From the NCBI RefSeq assembly GCF_009735685.1, contig NZ_WHPN01000036.1:1-47813 (forward strand): DNA of 47,813 bases, written 5' to 3'. The notes under the pieces were generated by a model. That model saw only the letters and a list, made by a program, of their open reading frames with translations, made no database searches and was not told where the DNA came from. Positions 35,294 to 46,983 of this stretch are shown piece by piece (position 1 is the stretch's first letter; each line of letters begins with the position of its first letter). Source of the DNA: Streptomyces lycii. Its GTDB lineage: Bacteria > Actinomycetota > Actinomycetes > Streptomycetales > Streptomycetaceae. The position numbers and the translations under genes are program-made.

Positions 35294-35606
35294 GGACATG
35301 CCGCTAATGTTATGAAATTCAATTATTCCATCGATCGACATGCATGCAAGAGCGGTCGCGTTCAATCGCAAGAAATCAATTTTGATCGCCCAGGCTCGCA
35401 TCCGGCCGTCCCAATCGCACCGCCGGCCTCAAACCACGGGCGCACCGAGGGTTACGGAACAAGCCGCGCGGGGCAGGTTCGAGGCGCCGACAGCCGGCGA
35501 CGACAGCCGGGTGCGCAGCCCCGCATGCGCTCCGTACGAGTTCATTCATGCCCACAGCAGATCGAATACGACCGGAACAGCAGGCGCGGACCTCCGGAGG
35601 TCTCCC
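35294..35606 (+). promoter_or_regulatory. AT-rich upstream region of the terpene operon, with motifs shared with conservon 2
   Basis: The sequence at 35305-35390 is markedly AT-rich for this genome. It carries the 14-bp motif AGCGGTCGCGTTCA (35351-35364), found identically at 42270-42283, and GTTCATTCAT (35540-35549), found identically at 42279-42288. No obvious -35/-10 pair could be fixed. An in-frame ATG at 35340 has no ribosome site and is not taken as the gene start. Confidence 0.45.
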
Positions 35607-36512
35607 ATGACCGACAAGCTCGTCATCGGACCGCCGCATTCCCCGGAAACGGCATTCGACGAGTCTCAAGTGCCCGTGTACTACTCGGCGAAAACCCGGG
35701 ACATCCTGCACAAGTACGGTCCCGGTCCGCGTGTCCATTTCCATCTCGGCCTGTTCGACTCCACCCCGAACACCACCGTCCCGCAGCACGTCGTACGCCG
35801 CCGCATCGTCGAATCGCAGGAAACCGTCCTGGAGCACGCCGCCGCCCTGTGGGGTGTGCCCGCCGCGCCGCCCGCCGAAGTCCTCGACATCGGCTGCGGC
35901 CTGGGCGGCGGCTCGATCTACTGGGCACAGGAGTACGGCAGCGCCGTCACCGGTCTGACGATCACCGCCGAACACATCCCGGTCATGGCCCGCCTGGTGC
36001 GGCAGGCCTCGGTGTCCGGGCTGGTGACGCCGGTGCTGGGCGATGCCCACGACCTGCGCGAGGAGCGGGCGTACGACGCGGCCGTGGCGGTCGAGAGCGC
36101 CGTGCACATGGACCGCGTACGGCTCTTCGCCGTGGTGTCCAGGGCTCTGCGGCCCGGCGGCTGGTTCGGGTTGCAGGAGCACTTCCTGTGCCGGCCGCAG
36201 GTGGCGGACTTCGTGAACGGCTACTACAAGACCCGGCTGGGGACCGTACCGGAGTACGTCGCCGCCGCCCGCGACGCCGGACTCGAACTCGAACAGAACG
36301 AGGACGTCACCGACGGGGTCTCGGAGTTCTGGGTGCAGAGCATGGCGTGGACGACCGCGGAACTGGAGCGGAGCCGGATGACGGGCACCCCGTCGCCGGT
36401 CGGCCCCGAACGGCTCCGGGAGTCGGCGCTCGCGCACGGGCGGCTCTTCCGCATCTGGCGGGATCACGCCGTGGAGACGCGGCTTCTGCTGTTCCGCAAG
36501 AGGAAGCGGTGA
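35607..36512 (+). CDS. SAM methyltransferase, likely prenyl-diphosphate C-methyltransferase
   Basis: A 301-residue class I SAM methyltransferase. The SAM motif I is [12 protein letters not shown] (about residues 92-103), followed by [14 protein letters not shown] and [12 protein letters not shown]-terminal region with [21 protein letters not shown] and FWVQSMAW is characteristic of a small-molecule, not protein or DNA, methyltransferase. The terpene synthase starts 3 bp after its stop, so the product of one is probably the substrate of the other. The likely role is C-methylation of GPP, FPP or IPP; this rests on context, since the sequence differs from the 2-methylisoborneol methyltransferase as I remember it. 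The ATG at 35607 has GGAGG 6 nt upstream. Confidence 0.8.
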   Translation: MTDKLVIGPPHSPETAFDESQVPVYYSAKTRDILHKYGPGPRVHFHLGLFDSTPNTTVPQHVVRRRIVESQETVLEHAAALWGVPAAPPAEVLDIGCGLGGGSIYWAQEYGSAVTGLTITAEHIPVMARLVRQASVSGLVTPVLGDAHDLREERAYDAAVAVESAVHMDRVRLFAVVSRALRPGGWFGLQEHFLCRPQVADFVNGYYKTRLGTVPEYVAAARDAGLELEQNEDVTDGVSEFWVQSMAWTTAELERSRMTGTPSPVGPERLRESALAHGRLFRIWRDHAVETRLLLFRKRKR

Positions 36513-36515
36513 CCC

Positions 36516-37619
36516 GTGGCCGAGCCGATCGCCCCGGCGGCCACGCTCCCCGGCCACCGTCCGCCGCCCTTCTACTGCCCCGTCCCGTCGGCCGTCCACC
36601 CGCAGGTCCGGCGGATCGAAGAGCGCGCGCTGGACTGGCTGGAAGCCCGCGGCGTGTACGCCGACGACGTCGAGAGGGCGTGGAACGCCGCCACGCACGC
36701 GGCCGAGTTCAGCTGCCGCCTGGCGCCGTACGGCGACGAGGACCGGCTCGTGCTGTTCGCGCAGTGGAGCTACTGGCTGTTCGCCCTCGACGACGACCGG
36801 CTGGACGTCGAACCGGCGGCCGGCCGCTGTCCGGAGATCGTCGACCTCGGGCTCCGGCTCGTCCGCTGCCTGGAGGCGCCCGGCTGCGGCCTGCTCGGGA
36901 CCGGTCCGACGGCCGCGGCGCTGGACGATCTCGTGGCGAGGACCGTGCCCGTCGCCGGCGAGGTGCGCTACCGACGGCTGGTGGACGGGGTGCGGGACCT
37001 GGTGCTCGGCGTCGCCTGGCAGAGCGGGAACGCCGGGCGCCGCGTCCTGCCGACGCCCGCGGAATACATCCCGGGGCGGATCTCCGACGTCGGAACGCGC
37101 TTCGACGCGGCCTTCACGGAGATCGCCAATGACATCGAGGTGCCCGGGGTGAGCCTGTACTCCGCGCCCGTACGGGCGCTGACCGAACTCACCGGATTCA
37201 TCGCGGCCTGCGACAACGACCTGCTCTCCTACGCCAAGGAGAACGGCCCCGGGGCGCAGGGCCAGAACATGGTGACCGTACTGGCGCACCACCACCGCTG
37301 CCCGCCGGAGGAGGCGGTGACCCGCGCGGTCGCCCTGCGGGACCGGGCCATGACGCTCTTCCTCCGGCTGCGCGAGCAGGTCCTGCGGACTGCCGGTCCG
37401 GACCTGCGGGGCTATCTCGGCGGCCTGGGCCACTGGATCGCCGGGAACATCCGCTGGTCCGACACCGCGCCGCGCTACGCCAGCCCGCGCCGTCTCCACC
37501 GCCTCCCCGTGCCGGGGGCCACCCTCGGCGTCACATGGCGCGACACACCCACGGACTCCCGCGGCGGCGCCCCCGGCATCCCGACCGTCGACTGGTGGTG
37601 GGACCAGCTGGACTGCTGA
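36516..37619 (+). CDS. class I terpene synthase
   Basis: A 367-residue class I terpene cyclase. The metal motif is DDRLD (residues 93-97, within LDDDRLD). The pyrophosphate-sensor Arg188 lies exactly 46 residues before the NSE triad NDLLSYAKE (residues 234-242: Asn234, Ser238, Glu242). A C-terminal RY pair (Arg320-Tyr321 in WSDTAPRY) completes the set. So the enzyme is very likely active on a linear prenyl diphosphate. It lacks the long Pro-rich extension of 2-methylisoborneol synthases. GTG at 36516 is 3 bp after the methyltransferase stop. It ends 7 bp from the convergent P450 gene. Confidence 0.93.
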   Translation: MAEPIAPAATLPGHRPPPFYCPVPSAVHPQVRRIEERALDWLEARGVYADDVERAWNAATHAAEFSCRLAPYGDEDRLVLFAQWSYWLFALDDDRLDVEPAAGRCPEIVDLGLRLVRCLEAPGCGLLGTGPTAAALDDLVARTVPVAGEVRYRRLVDGVRDLVLGVAWQSGNAGRRVLPTPAEYIPGRISDVGTRFDAAFTEIANDIEVPGVSLYSAPVRALTELTGFIAACDNDLLSYAKENGPGAQGQNMVTVLAHHHRCPPEEAVTRAVALRDRAMTLFLRLREQVLRTAGPDLRGYLGGLGHWIAGNIRWSDTAPRYASPRRLHRLPVPGATLGVTWRDTPTDSRGGAPGIPTVDWWWDQLDC

Positions 37620-37626
37620 ACCGCCG

Positions 37627-39111
37627 TCACCCGCCCGACAGCCAGCGCGCCAGGCGCTGCCGCCAGGTCGTACGCACCCGCCGGGGCCGCGCGCCCGCGA
37701 GGGAGCCGTCGCCGGGTACCGTCCCGGGTCCGGTCCCGGATGCCGTCCCGGGTCCGGTCCCGGAGCGGACCGCGGTATCCGCCGTGGAGGGCCGGGGCGG
37801 AGCGGGCGGCGGCGGGACGACGATCGGCTCGGGCGGCCTCGGCCGGCGCGGGGTGAACGCCACGGGCAGCTCCACCAGATGCCTGGTCATCAGCGCGGAC
37901 ACCCAGGTCAGATCGGCCTCGGAGACGGCCAGCCGCACATCGGGCAGCCGCGCGAGCAGCGCCTCCACGCCGGTGTCCGCGATGGCGCGGCCGATGTCCT
38001 GGCCGGGGCACTCGTGCGGTCCGCCGCTGAAGGCCAGGTGGGACCGGTTGCCGTGGACCGGCACATTCGGGTCCGGCCGCACCGCGCGGTCCGCGTTCCC
38101 GGCCGCCAGTCCGAGGATCAGCAGGTCGCCGGCCTTGATGGACTGCCCGGCGAGTTCCGTGTCGCTGGTCGCCCAGCGGCCGACGGCCGTCATCATCGGC
38201 GGTTCGTCCCACAACACCTGTTCCATGGCGTCGGGAAGCGTCATGTGGCCGCCGGCCAGGTCCGCGCGGAAGCGGCGGTCGGTGAGCACCATCCGGAGCA
38301 GATTGACGATCAGATTGGCCGTCGTCTCGTACGCGGCGATGAGCACGATGCGCAAGTGCTGCACCACCTCGTCCTCGGTCAGCTCCGCGCGGTGCTCGAT
38401 GAGCCACGAGGCGAAGTCCGGACCGGGCTCCGCCGACTTGCGCCGCACGAGCCGGCGCAGCGCCTCCATGACGTACTCGTTGCTCGCGACCGCGGTCTCG
38501 GTGCCCTTGAGCAGGTCCCGGGCCGCCTCGACGAGCTTGGGCCCGTAGGACTCGGGCATGCCGAGCAGCTGGGTCATGACGAGCATCGGGAGATGTTCGG
38601 CGAACTGGTCGACCAGGTCGGCCCGGCCGTCCGTGCAGAACTGGTCGACCAGGAGGTCGGCGAAGCGGGTGACGTGCCGGCGGATCCCGCGCCGGTCGAA
38701 CCGGTTCATGCTGTCGGTGACCGCGCCGCGCAGCCGCTCGTGTTCCGGGCCGTCGACCAGGGTGCACATCGGCTGCCAGGCCACGATCGGCGCCAGCGGA
38801 TGGTCCGGCGTGACCCTGCCCTCCTGCATGGCGCGCCAGTGCCGGGAGTCCCGGGTGAAGCGCGACGGGGTACGGGCGACGTCGAGGTTCTCCCGGTAGC
38901 CCAGGACGAGCCAGGCGGGCACGTCGCCGTGGACCAGGACGGGGGCCACGGCGCCGTGCCGGGCGCGCAGTCGCTCGTAGAGGCCCATCGGGTCCGACTC
39001 GGCCTCCGGCCCGAAGAGCCGGGCCGGGCCGCCCCCGCCCGGGGCGTGGGCGGGGCAGCCGGGGGGCGGGGCGAGCGCGGGGTCCGCGTGGTCGGGGGAA
39101 GGGAGGGTCAC
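37627..39111 (-). CDS. cvnE: CYP157-like cytochrome P450, fifth gene of conservon 2 (CvnE type)
   Basis: A 494-residue P450. The haem loop is FSGGPHECPG with the thiolate Cys368. The I-helix reads AAYETTAN (residues 259-266), without the usual acidic-Thr pair order. The K-helix motif, ExxR in almost all P450s, is EQVLW (297-301): the Arg position is Leu300. Loss of ExxR is the known hallmark of the CYP157 family, whose members sit in Streptomyces conservons (RarE-type). The last ~80 residues are a Pro/Gly/Thr-rich tail with TGPGT repeats and a basic end. The GTG start overlaps the GTPase stop (GTGA). No ferredoxin gene is nearby. Confidence 0.93.
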   Translation of the reverse strand: MTLPSPDHADPALAPPPGCPAHAPGGGGPARLFGPEAESDPMGLYERLRARHGAVAPVLVHGDVPAWLVLGYRENLDVARTPSRFTRDSRHWRAMQEGRVTPDHPLAPIVAWQPMCTLVDGPEHERLRGAVTDSMNRFDRRGIRRHVTRFADLLVDQFCTDGRADLVDQFAEHLPMLVMTQLLGMPESYGPKLVEAARDLLKGTETAVASNEYVMEALRRLVRRKSAEPGPDFASWLIEHRAELTEDEVVQHLRIVLIAAYETTANLIVNLLRMVLTDRRFRADLAGGHMTLPDAMEQVLWDEPPMMTAVGRWATSDTELAGQSIKAGDLLILGLAAGNADRAVRPDPNVPVHGNRSHLAFSGGPHECPGQDIGRAIADTGVEALLARLPDVRLAVSEADLTWVSALMTRHLVELPVAFTPRRPRPPEPIVVPPPPAPPRPSTADTAVRSGTGPGTASGTGPGTVPGDGSLAGARPRRVRTTWRQRLARWLSGG

Positions 39112-39785
39112 TGTGGCTCCGGGATGGCGTTCGCTGGGGCGGTGGTGAGGGTGTGCAGGTAGCGCATGAGGGTGAGCAGGGCGTCGCGGCACGAGCCCCG
39201 GTCGCGGGCGTCGCAGTCGACCATCGGCACGCTCTCGGGCAGGTCGAGCGCCGTCCGCAGGTCCTCCATGGGGTGAACGGGGGCCTCCGGGAAGGCGTTG
39301 ACGACCACGACGAACGGCACGCCGCGGTCCTCCAGCCTGCCGACCACGTCGAAGCTGACCTCGAGGCGGCGGGTGTCGATGAGCACGAGCGCGCCGAGGG
39401 CGCCCTCGAACAGGCCGTTCCACAGGAACCAGAAGCGCTCCTGGCCCGGGGTGCCGAACAGGTACAGCACCAGCTGCTCGTTGATGCTGATCCGGCCGAA
39501 GTCCATCGCGACGGTGGTCTCGGTCTTCCGTTCCACCCCGGCGATGTCGTCGACCCCGACACCCGCCTGGGTCATCGTCTCCTCGGTGGTCAGCGGGCGG
39601 ATCTCGCTCACCGAGCCGACCAGGGTGGTCTTGCCGACGCCGAAGCCGCCGACGATGACGACCTTGACGGCCGAGGTGGTCGACGCGGGCAGGGCGTCCT
39701 CGCTGCGGGGACCCGGGACCCGGTCGCCGGGCCGGTCGCCCGGCATCCCGGTGCCGGGCAGCTGGTCAGAGATTCTGTAGTCCAT
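39108..39785 (-). CDS. cvnD: small GTP-binding protein (CvnD type), conservon 2
   Basis: A 225-residue GTPase like its conservon 1 counterpart. The P-loop is GGFGVGKTT (near residue 45), followed by MDFGRISINE, GTPGQERFWFLW and VVVNAF at the G4 position. A disordered N-terminus of about 38 residues rich in Pro/Gly/Asp precedes the fold, longer than in conservon 1. It overlaps cvnC by 20 bp on one side and the P450 start by 4 bp on the other, so all three are translationally coupled. Confidence 0.93.
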   Translation of the reverse strand: MDYRISDQLPGTGMPGDRPGDRVPGPRSEDALPASTTSAVKVVIVGGFGVGKTTLVGSVSEIRPLTTEETMTQAGVGVDDIAGVERKTETTVAMDFGRISINEQLVLYLFGTPGQERFWFLWNGLFEGALGALVLIDTRRLEVSFDVVGRLEDRGVPFVVVVNAFPEAPVHPMEDLRTALDLPESVPMVDCDARDRGSCRDALLTLMRYLHTLTTAPANAIPEPQ

Positions 39786-40131
39786 GCATCACCGCCTTGA
39801 GGAGTTCCGCGTCGGGCAACGCGGCGGCCGGGATCGGGGCGCGTGCCTCCATCCGGCCGTCGGCCAGCAGATCGGTCAGCAGCACGGCCACCGTGCTGAC
39901 CGGAAGCACCAGATAGGCGGAGATCTCCGCCACGGAGAGCGGGTAGTGGCACATCCGCAGCAGCGCGGTCTGTTCGGGGGGCATTCCGGGCTGCGGCACG
40001 TCCCGGGACACGATCAGGGTGACGAGGTCCAGACGGACGCTCTCGGTCCCGGCCCGGCTGCGGCCCCCGGTGACGACGTACAGCCGTTCCGGGGCGCCCT
40101 CGTCCCAGCCTTCTTCCTCCGCGCCGCTCAT
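39766..40131 (-). CDS. cvnC: DUF742 protein (CvnC type), conservon 2
   Basis: A 121-residue DUF742 protein with RLYVVTGGRSR, LRMCHYPLSVAEISAYLVLP and the conserved ending ELLKAVMHGLQNL. It is the third conservon gene; its role is presumed to be an adaptor or DNA-binding partner. The start overlaps the roadblock stop by 4 bp (ATGA), and its end overlaps the GTPase start by 20 bp. Confidence 0.93.
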   Translation of the reverse strand: MSGAEEEGWDEGAPERLYVVTGGRSRAGTESVRLDLVTLIVSRDVPQPGMPPEQTALLRMCHYPLSVAEISAYLVLPVSTVAVLLTDLLADGRMEARAPIPAAALPDAELLKAVMHGLQNL

Positions 40132-40547
40132 GTGACCTGCTCGTCGACGCGCGGCGGGCTGCTCAGATGCTCGCCGATCCGGGCGACCAGGTCGCGCATG
40201 CGCTGGCCCATCAGTCCGGCGTCGACGCCGTCGTCGGCGAGGACCGCCAGATACGCCCCGGAGCCGGCCGCCATCAGGTAGAAGAACCCGCCGCTGACCT
40301 CGATGACGACGAGCCTCATCCGGCCGCTGCCGTGCGGGAATTCGGCGGCGATCGCGCCGGACAGGCTCTGCAGGCCGGCGCAGGCCGCCGCGAGCCGGTC
40401 CGCGGTGTCACCGTCCGTGCCGTGTTGGGCCATGCACAGGCCGTCCGAGGACAGCACCACCACGTGCCGGGTCTGCGGGACGCTCGACGCCAGGTCCCTG
40501 AGCATCCAGTCCATCTTGAGCCGCTGCTGTGTCACGTGCCTACTCAT
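40128..40547 (-). CDS. cvnB: roadblock/LC7 protein (CvnB type), conservon 2
   Basis: A 139-residue roadblock/LC7 protein: MDWMLRDLASSVPQTRHVV, VLSSDGLCMAQHG, LVVIEVSGGFFYLMAAGSGAYL (shown in outline) and a short C-terminal tail. It should regulate nucleotide exchange or hydrolysis by the CvnD GTPase. The ATG at 40547 overlaps the kinase-like gene's stop by 8 bp, a tight coupling. Confidence 0.93.
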   Translation of the reverse strand: MSRHVTQQRLKMDWMLRDLASSVPQTRHVVVLSSDGLCMAQHGTDGDTADRLAAACAGLQSLSGAIAAEFPHGSGRMRLVVIEVSGGFFYLMAAGSGAYLAVLADDGVDAGLMGQRMRDLVARIGEHLSSPPRVDEQVT

Positions 40548-42045
40548 CCCTGTCCAACGCTTCTTCGGTGTGCGGTCGGGTCGCGCCGGTTATCGGTTTC
40601 TCGCCGTTGACCCCGCTCTGGAAGGCGGCCAGCCACAGCCCGGGTTTGACCTGCTCGGCGGCCGCGGGCGGGCGGGGCGGGGCCACGGAGGCGGTGGGGG
40701 ACGGCGCGGTCCCCGGCACGGGTGCCACACCGGAGTTGCGGCGCCGGCGCTGCGGCAGCCCGTTGCTGCCGCGGGTGACGGGTCCGGAGGCGTCCATGGA
40801 CAGGGGCGATCCGTTCTGCCTCGCCAAGGGCATCGGCGCGGGACGCTTCCGCGGCTTGGCGGGCGGCAGGGTCGCGCCCTTGGCGACCGTGCCGCCGGGG
40901 GTGGGCGTGGCCGTGATCAGGTCCTGCGGGACGATCAGGACGGAGCGCACGCCGCCGTACGCGGAAGGGCGCAGGGAGACCTGGAAGTCGTGCGCCTGGG
41001 AGAGCCGGCCGACCACGGCCAGGCCGAGGCGCGGGGTCTCCCCGAGGTCGTTGAGGTCGATGCCGGCGGAGGCCTGTGCCAGCACCCGTTCGGCGCGGCG
41101 GCGGGCCTCCTCGGTGAGGCCCACTCCGGCGTCCTCGATCTCCAGCGCCACGCCGGACTGCACCTCGACGGCGGTGAGATGCACCCGGGTCTGCGGCGGG
41201 GAGTAGCGGGTGGCGTTGTCGAGCAGCTCGGCGAGCGCGTGGATGAGCGGTTCGACGGCGGGCCCGACGATGGCGACCTCGGCCACCGAGTGCAGGTCGA
41301 CGCGCTGGTAGTCGAGGATCCGGGACATGGCGCCGCGCGCGACGTTGAACAGCGGGACGTTCTGCTGCCACTGGCGTCCCGGGCGGGATCCGCCGAGGAC
41401 GGCGATGCTGTCGGCGAGCCGGCCGATCAGCGCCGTGCCGTGGTCGAGGTGCAGCAGGTCGCCGAAGACCTCCGGGGTGTTGCCGTGCCGGTCCTCCATC
41501 TCCCGCAGGTCCTGCCCCTGCTGGTGGACGATGGCCTGGACGCGGCGGGCGATGTTGACGAAGGCGCGCTGGGCGGAGTCGCGGAGGTCCTCCTCCGCGC
41601 GCACGGCCTCCATCACGGACCGCAGCACGGCCTGGTGGGCGGTGCGGAACTGGGGGTCGATGCCCGGCTGGTAGCCGACGGCGGCGAGCACCTCCTCGAC
41701 GGTGGCGCCCCGCTGGAGTCGCTCCACGGCGGCGGGCAGCAGGTCGTCGGCCAGGCGTACGGTCTCGGTCTCCTGCTCCACGAGGCGCTGCCGCAGAGCG
41801 GCCTCCTGTCCGGCGTGGCGCTGCCGGAGTGTGGCGATCACCCGGCCGCGGCGGACGACTTCGGCCGACGCCAGGCCCACGGCGAGGGTGGCGACCGCGC
41901 CGCACCAGGCGGCCGGAGCGCGGGCCCCGTCGGGGACGCCGATGACGGCCAGCACCGCGCACAGTGCCGTCACCGCGGGGGGAATCAGCCAGAGAGACAC
42001 GGAGCCGGGTTGCCGGCCTCCCGGTGACGAGCCAGCACGAACCAT
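40540..42045 (-). CDS. cvnA: conservon sensor-kinase-like protein (CvnA type), conservon 2
   Basis: A 501-residue protein. Two transmembrane helices occupy about residues 18-40 and 46-65. A long helical section follows, with LLHLDHGTALIGRLADS in the H-box place. The ATPase lobe has ELLDNATRYSPP (N box), EDAGVGL (G1) and LGLAVVGRLSQ (G2). The final ~110 residues are a Pro/Arg-rich linker. It differs from the conservon 1 protein in length and extracellular loop, so it probably responds to a different signal. I take the ATG at 42045 because GAGGA lies about 6 nt upstream; a TTG four codons earlier is less likely. Confidence 0.92.
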   Translation of the reverse strand: MVRAGSSPGGRQPGSVSLWLIPPAVTALCAVLAVIGVPDGARAPAAWCGAVATLAVGLASAEVVRRGRVIATLRQRHAGQEAALRQRLVEQETETVRLADDLLPAAVERLQRGATVEEVLAAVGYQPGIDPQFRTAHQAVLRSVMEAVRAEEDLRDSAQRAFVNIARRVQAIVHQQGQDLREMEDRHGNTPEVFGDLLHLDHGTALIGRLADSIAVLGGSRPGRQWQQNVPLFNVARGAMSRILDYQRVDLHSVAEVAIVGPAVEPLIHALAELLDNATRYSPPQTRVHLTAVEVQSGVALEIEDAGVGLTEEARRRAERVLAQASAGIDLNDLGETPRLGLAVVGRLSQAHDFQVSLRPSAYGGVRSVLIVPQDLITATPTPGGTVAKGATLPPAKPRKRPAPMPLARQNGSPLSMDASGPVTRGSNGLPQRRRRNSGVAPVPGTAPSPTASVAPPRPPAAAEQVKPGLWLAAFQSGVNGEKPITGATRPHTEEALDRDE

Positions 42046-42383
42046 CAATATCCTCAACCCTTGCGATAAGAATCAGGGGCAGCCGGCGCGGTTTGTCGAA
42101 TACACGGTGTCCTGCACGTGTTCTGCGGCGTCGCGGCGGCCGACGGCGAACTGCGGCTATTGCCGCAACTCGCTGCGGGACATGGAGCATAGCCGTTTCA
42201 CCGGGCACCCGGGATGAAGATGCACTTTTCCCAGAAATGCACTGGCGTACGATTTAAAGAAAGCGGAAAAGCGGTCGCGTTCATTCATACGAATCGTTTT
42301 TTCGATCCGTTCTCCGCCAGTGCCCCGCTCCGCCGGAGAAAATCAGCAGGACACTGCTAACCGCCCCTCGGTACGCTGCGCGG
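42046..42383. promoter_or_regulatory. divergent, AT-rich promoter region of conservon 2 and the GNAT gene
   Basis: A 338-bp gap with no gene. The part from about 42200 to 42330 is AT-rich. It holds two direct repeats, ATGCACT (42220-42226 and 42237-42243), the 14-bp motif AGCGGTCGCGTTCA (42270-42283) overlapping GTTCATTCAT (42279-42288), and an ATCG-tttttt-CGAT dyad at about 42292-42306. Both longer motifs are also found upstream of the terpene operon. A leaderless-type -10 for the GNAT gene (TACGCT, 42372-42377) closes the gap. Confidence 0.5.
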
Positions 42384-42890
42384 ATGGAGATCCGGGCCGC
42401 CGCCGAGAACGACCTGCCGCTGCTGCGGGACATCGAACGGGCCGCGGGGCGCTGCTTCGCGGACATCGGGATGCGCGCCGTCGCCGAGGACGAGCCGCCG
42501 TCCCTCGCGGCGCTCCGCGCCCACCGGGAGGCCGGGCAGGTCTGGGTGGCGGCCGGTGCCGGCGGCGTGCCGGTGGCGTATCTGCTGGCCGAGGACGTCG
42601 ACGGCTGCGCGCACATCGACCAGGTGTCGGTGCATCCGGACCACGCAGGGCGGCGGCTGGGCCGGGCGCTGATCGAGCACGCCGCGGGGCGGGCGCGGGA
42701 ACGCGGTTCGGCGGCGCAGACCCTGACGACCTTCGCCGAGGTGCCGTGGAACGCGCCCTACTACGAGCGCTGCGGCTTCCGCAGGCTGCGCGGGGACGAA
42801 CTGACGCCGGGACTGCGGCGGATCCGTGCCGCGGAGGCCGCGCACGGCCTGGACCGGTGGCCGCGGGTGTGCATGCGGCGGGAGTTGTAG
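42384..42890 (+). CDS. GNAT family N-acetyltransferase
   Basis: A 168-residue acetyltransferase. The acetyl-CoA motif is HPDHAGRRLGRALIEHA, and the closing motif is WNAPYYERCGFRRL. The substrate is unknown; RimI-like peptide or small-molecule acetylation is possible. There is no Shine-Dalgarno site. TACGCT at 42372-42377 ends 6 nt before the ATG at 42384, so a leaderless transcript is likely. A long nested hairpin starts at its stop codon. Confidence 0.92.
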   Translation: MEIRAAAENDLPLLRDIERAAGRCFADIGMRAVAEDEPPSLAALRAHREAGQVWVAAGAGGVPVAYLLAEDVDGCAHIDQVSVHPDHAGRRLGRALIEHAAGRARERGSAAQTLTTFAEVPWNAPYYERCGFRRLRGDELTPGLRRIRAAEAAHGLDRWPRVCMRREL

Positions 42891-42960
42891 GCCGCGCCGG
42901 CAGCGGTGACGTCCGGCGCCCCCGGCGGCGTGCCGGGGGCGTGCCGCTGCCGGCGCGGCC
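42890..42960. terminator. nested bidirectional terminator between GNAT and cobN
   Basis: An outer perfect stem of 17 bp (42890-42906 with 42944-42960) encloses an inner perfect stem of 10 bp, CGCCCCCGGC and GCCGGGGGCG (42917-42926 with 42932-42941), with a 5-nt loop. Both flanking genes point toward it, so it should stop transcription from both sides. Confidence 0.88.
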
Positions 42961-42969
42961 CCCTGCGGG

Positions 42970-46614
<3,645 letters not shown>

Positions 46615-46700
46615 CGGGAATCGCCTCGCGGGGTCGTGGCGGAGCGGGCGGCCGACCGGGCCGACCGGGGAACGGGGGCGCCGGGCACGGCGCGGAGCGG

Positions 46701-46820
46701 GGCACGCTCTTGCGGGCCGGGCGCGGCACGGACCTGCGGAGCAAGCAGGGCACGGACGTACGGACCGAGAGCGGCACGGACGTACGGACCGAGCGCGGCA
46801 CGGACGTGCGGGTCAGGAGC
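46701..46820. repeat. 24-bp tandem repeats in the cobN leader
   Basis: GGCACG recurs at 46701, 46725, 46749, 46773 and 46797, exactly 24 bp apart. The last two complete units match GGCACGGACGTACGGACCGA closely; the first two are more degraded. They lie between the riboswitch and the cobN start. They code for 8-residue repeats in open frames on both strands, but no start site supports a protein. Confidence 0.85.
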
Positions 46821-46983
46821 ACCGGGAAGGGTCCGGGCCCCGGTTCGGGCGGGCGGGCCGGGGGTGCCGCGCACCGCGGGTGCGGCGGTGCGGGCGGGCG
46901 GCGCGGGGCGCGTCCGGGTGCCGCCGGTGGCGGCGGGAGCGCTCCGGGACGGAGTGCGCATGCGGCAGCAGGCCTTCCTCGGG

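Noticed and set aside
35340..35606. In-frame ATG giving the terpene-operon methyltransferase 89 more residues
   Set aside because: No Shine-Dalgarno site, AT-rich intergenic DNA, and a strong GGAGG precedes the ATG at 35607.
36516..37619. 2-methylisoborneol synthase
   Set aside because: The neighbouring cyclic-nucleotide-binding protein gene and the long Pro-rich N-terminus are missing; a methylated terpenoid is still possible but the product is left open.
46701..46820. CRISPR array (regular repeats in the cobN leader)
   Set aside because: Units are contiguous 24-bp tandem copies with no unique spacers and no cas genes nearby; the same applies to the 13-bp and 18-bp repeats.
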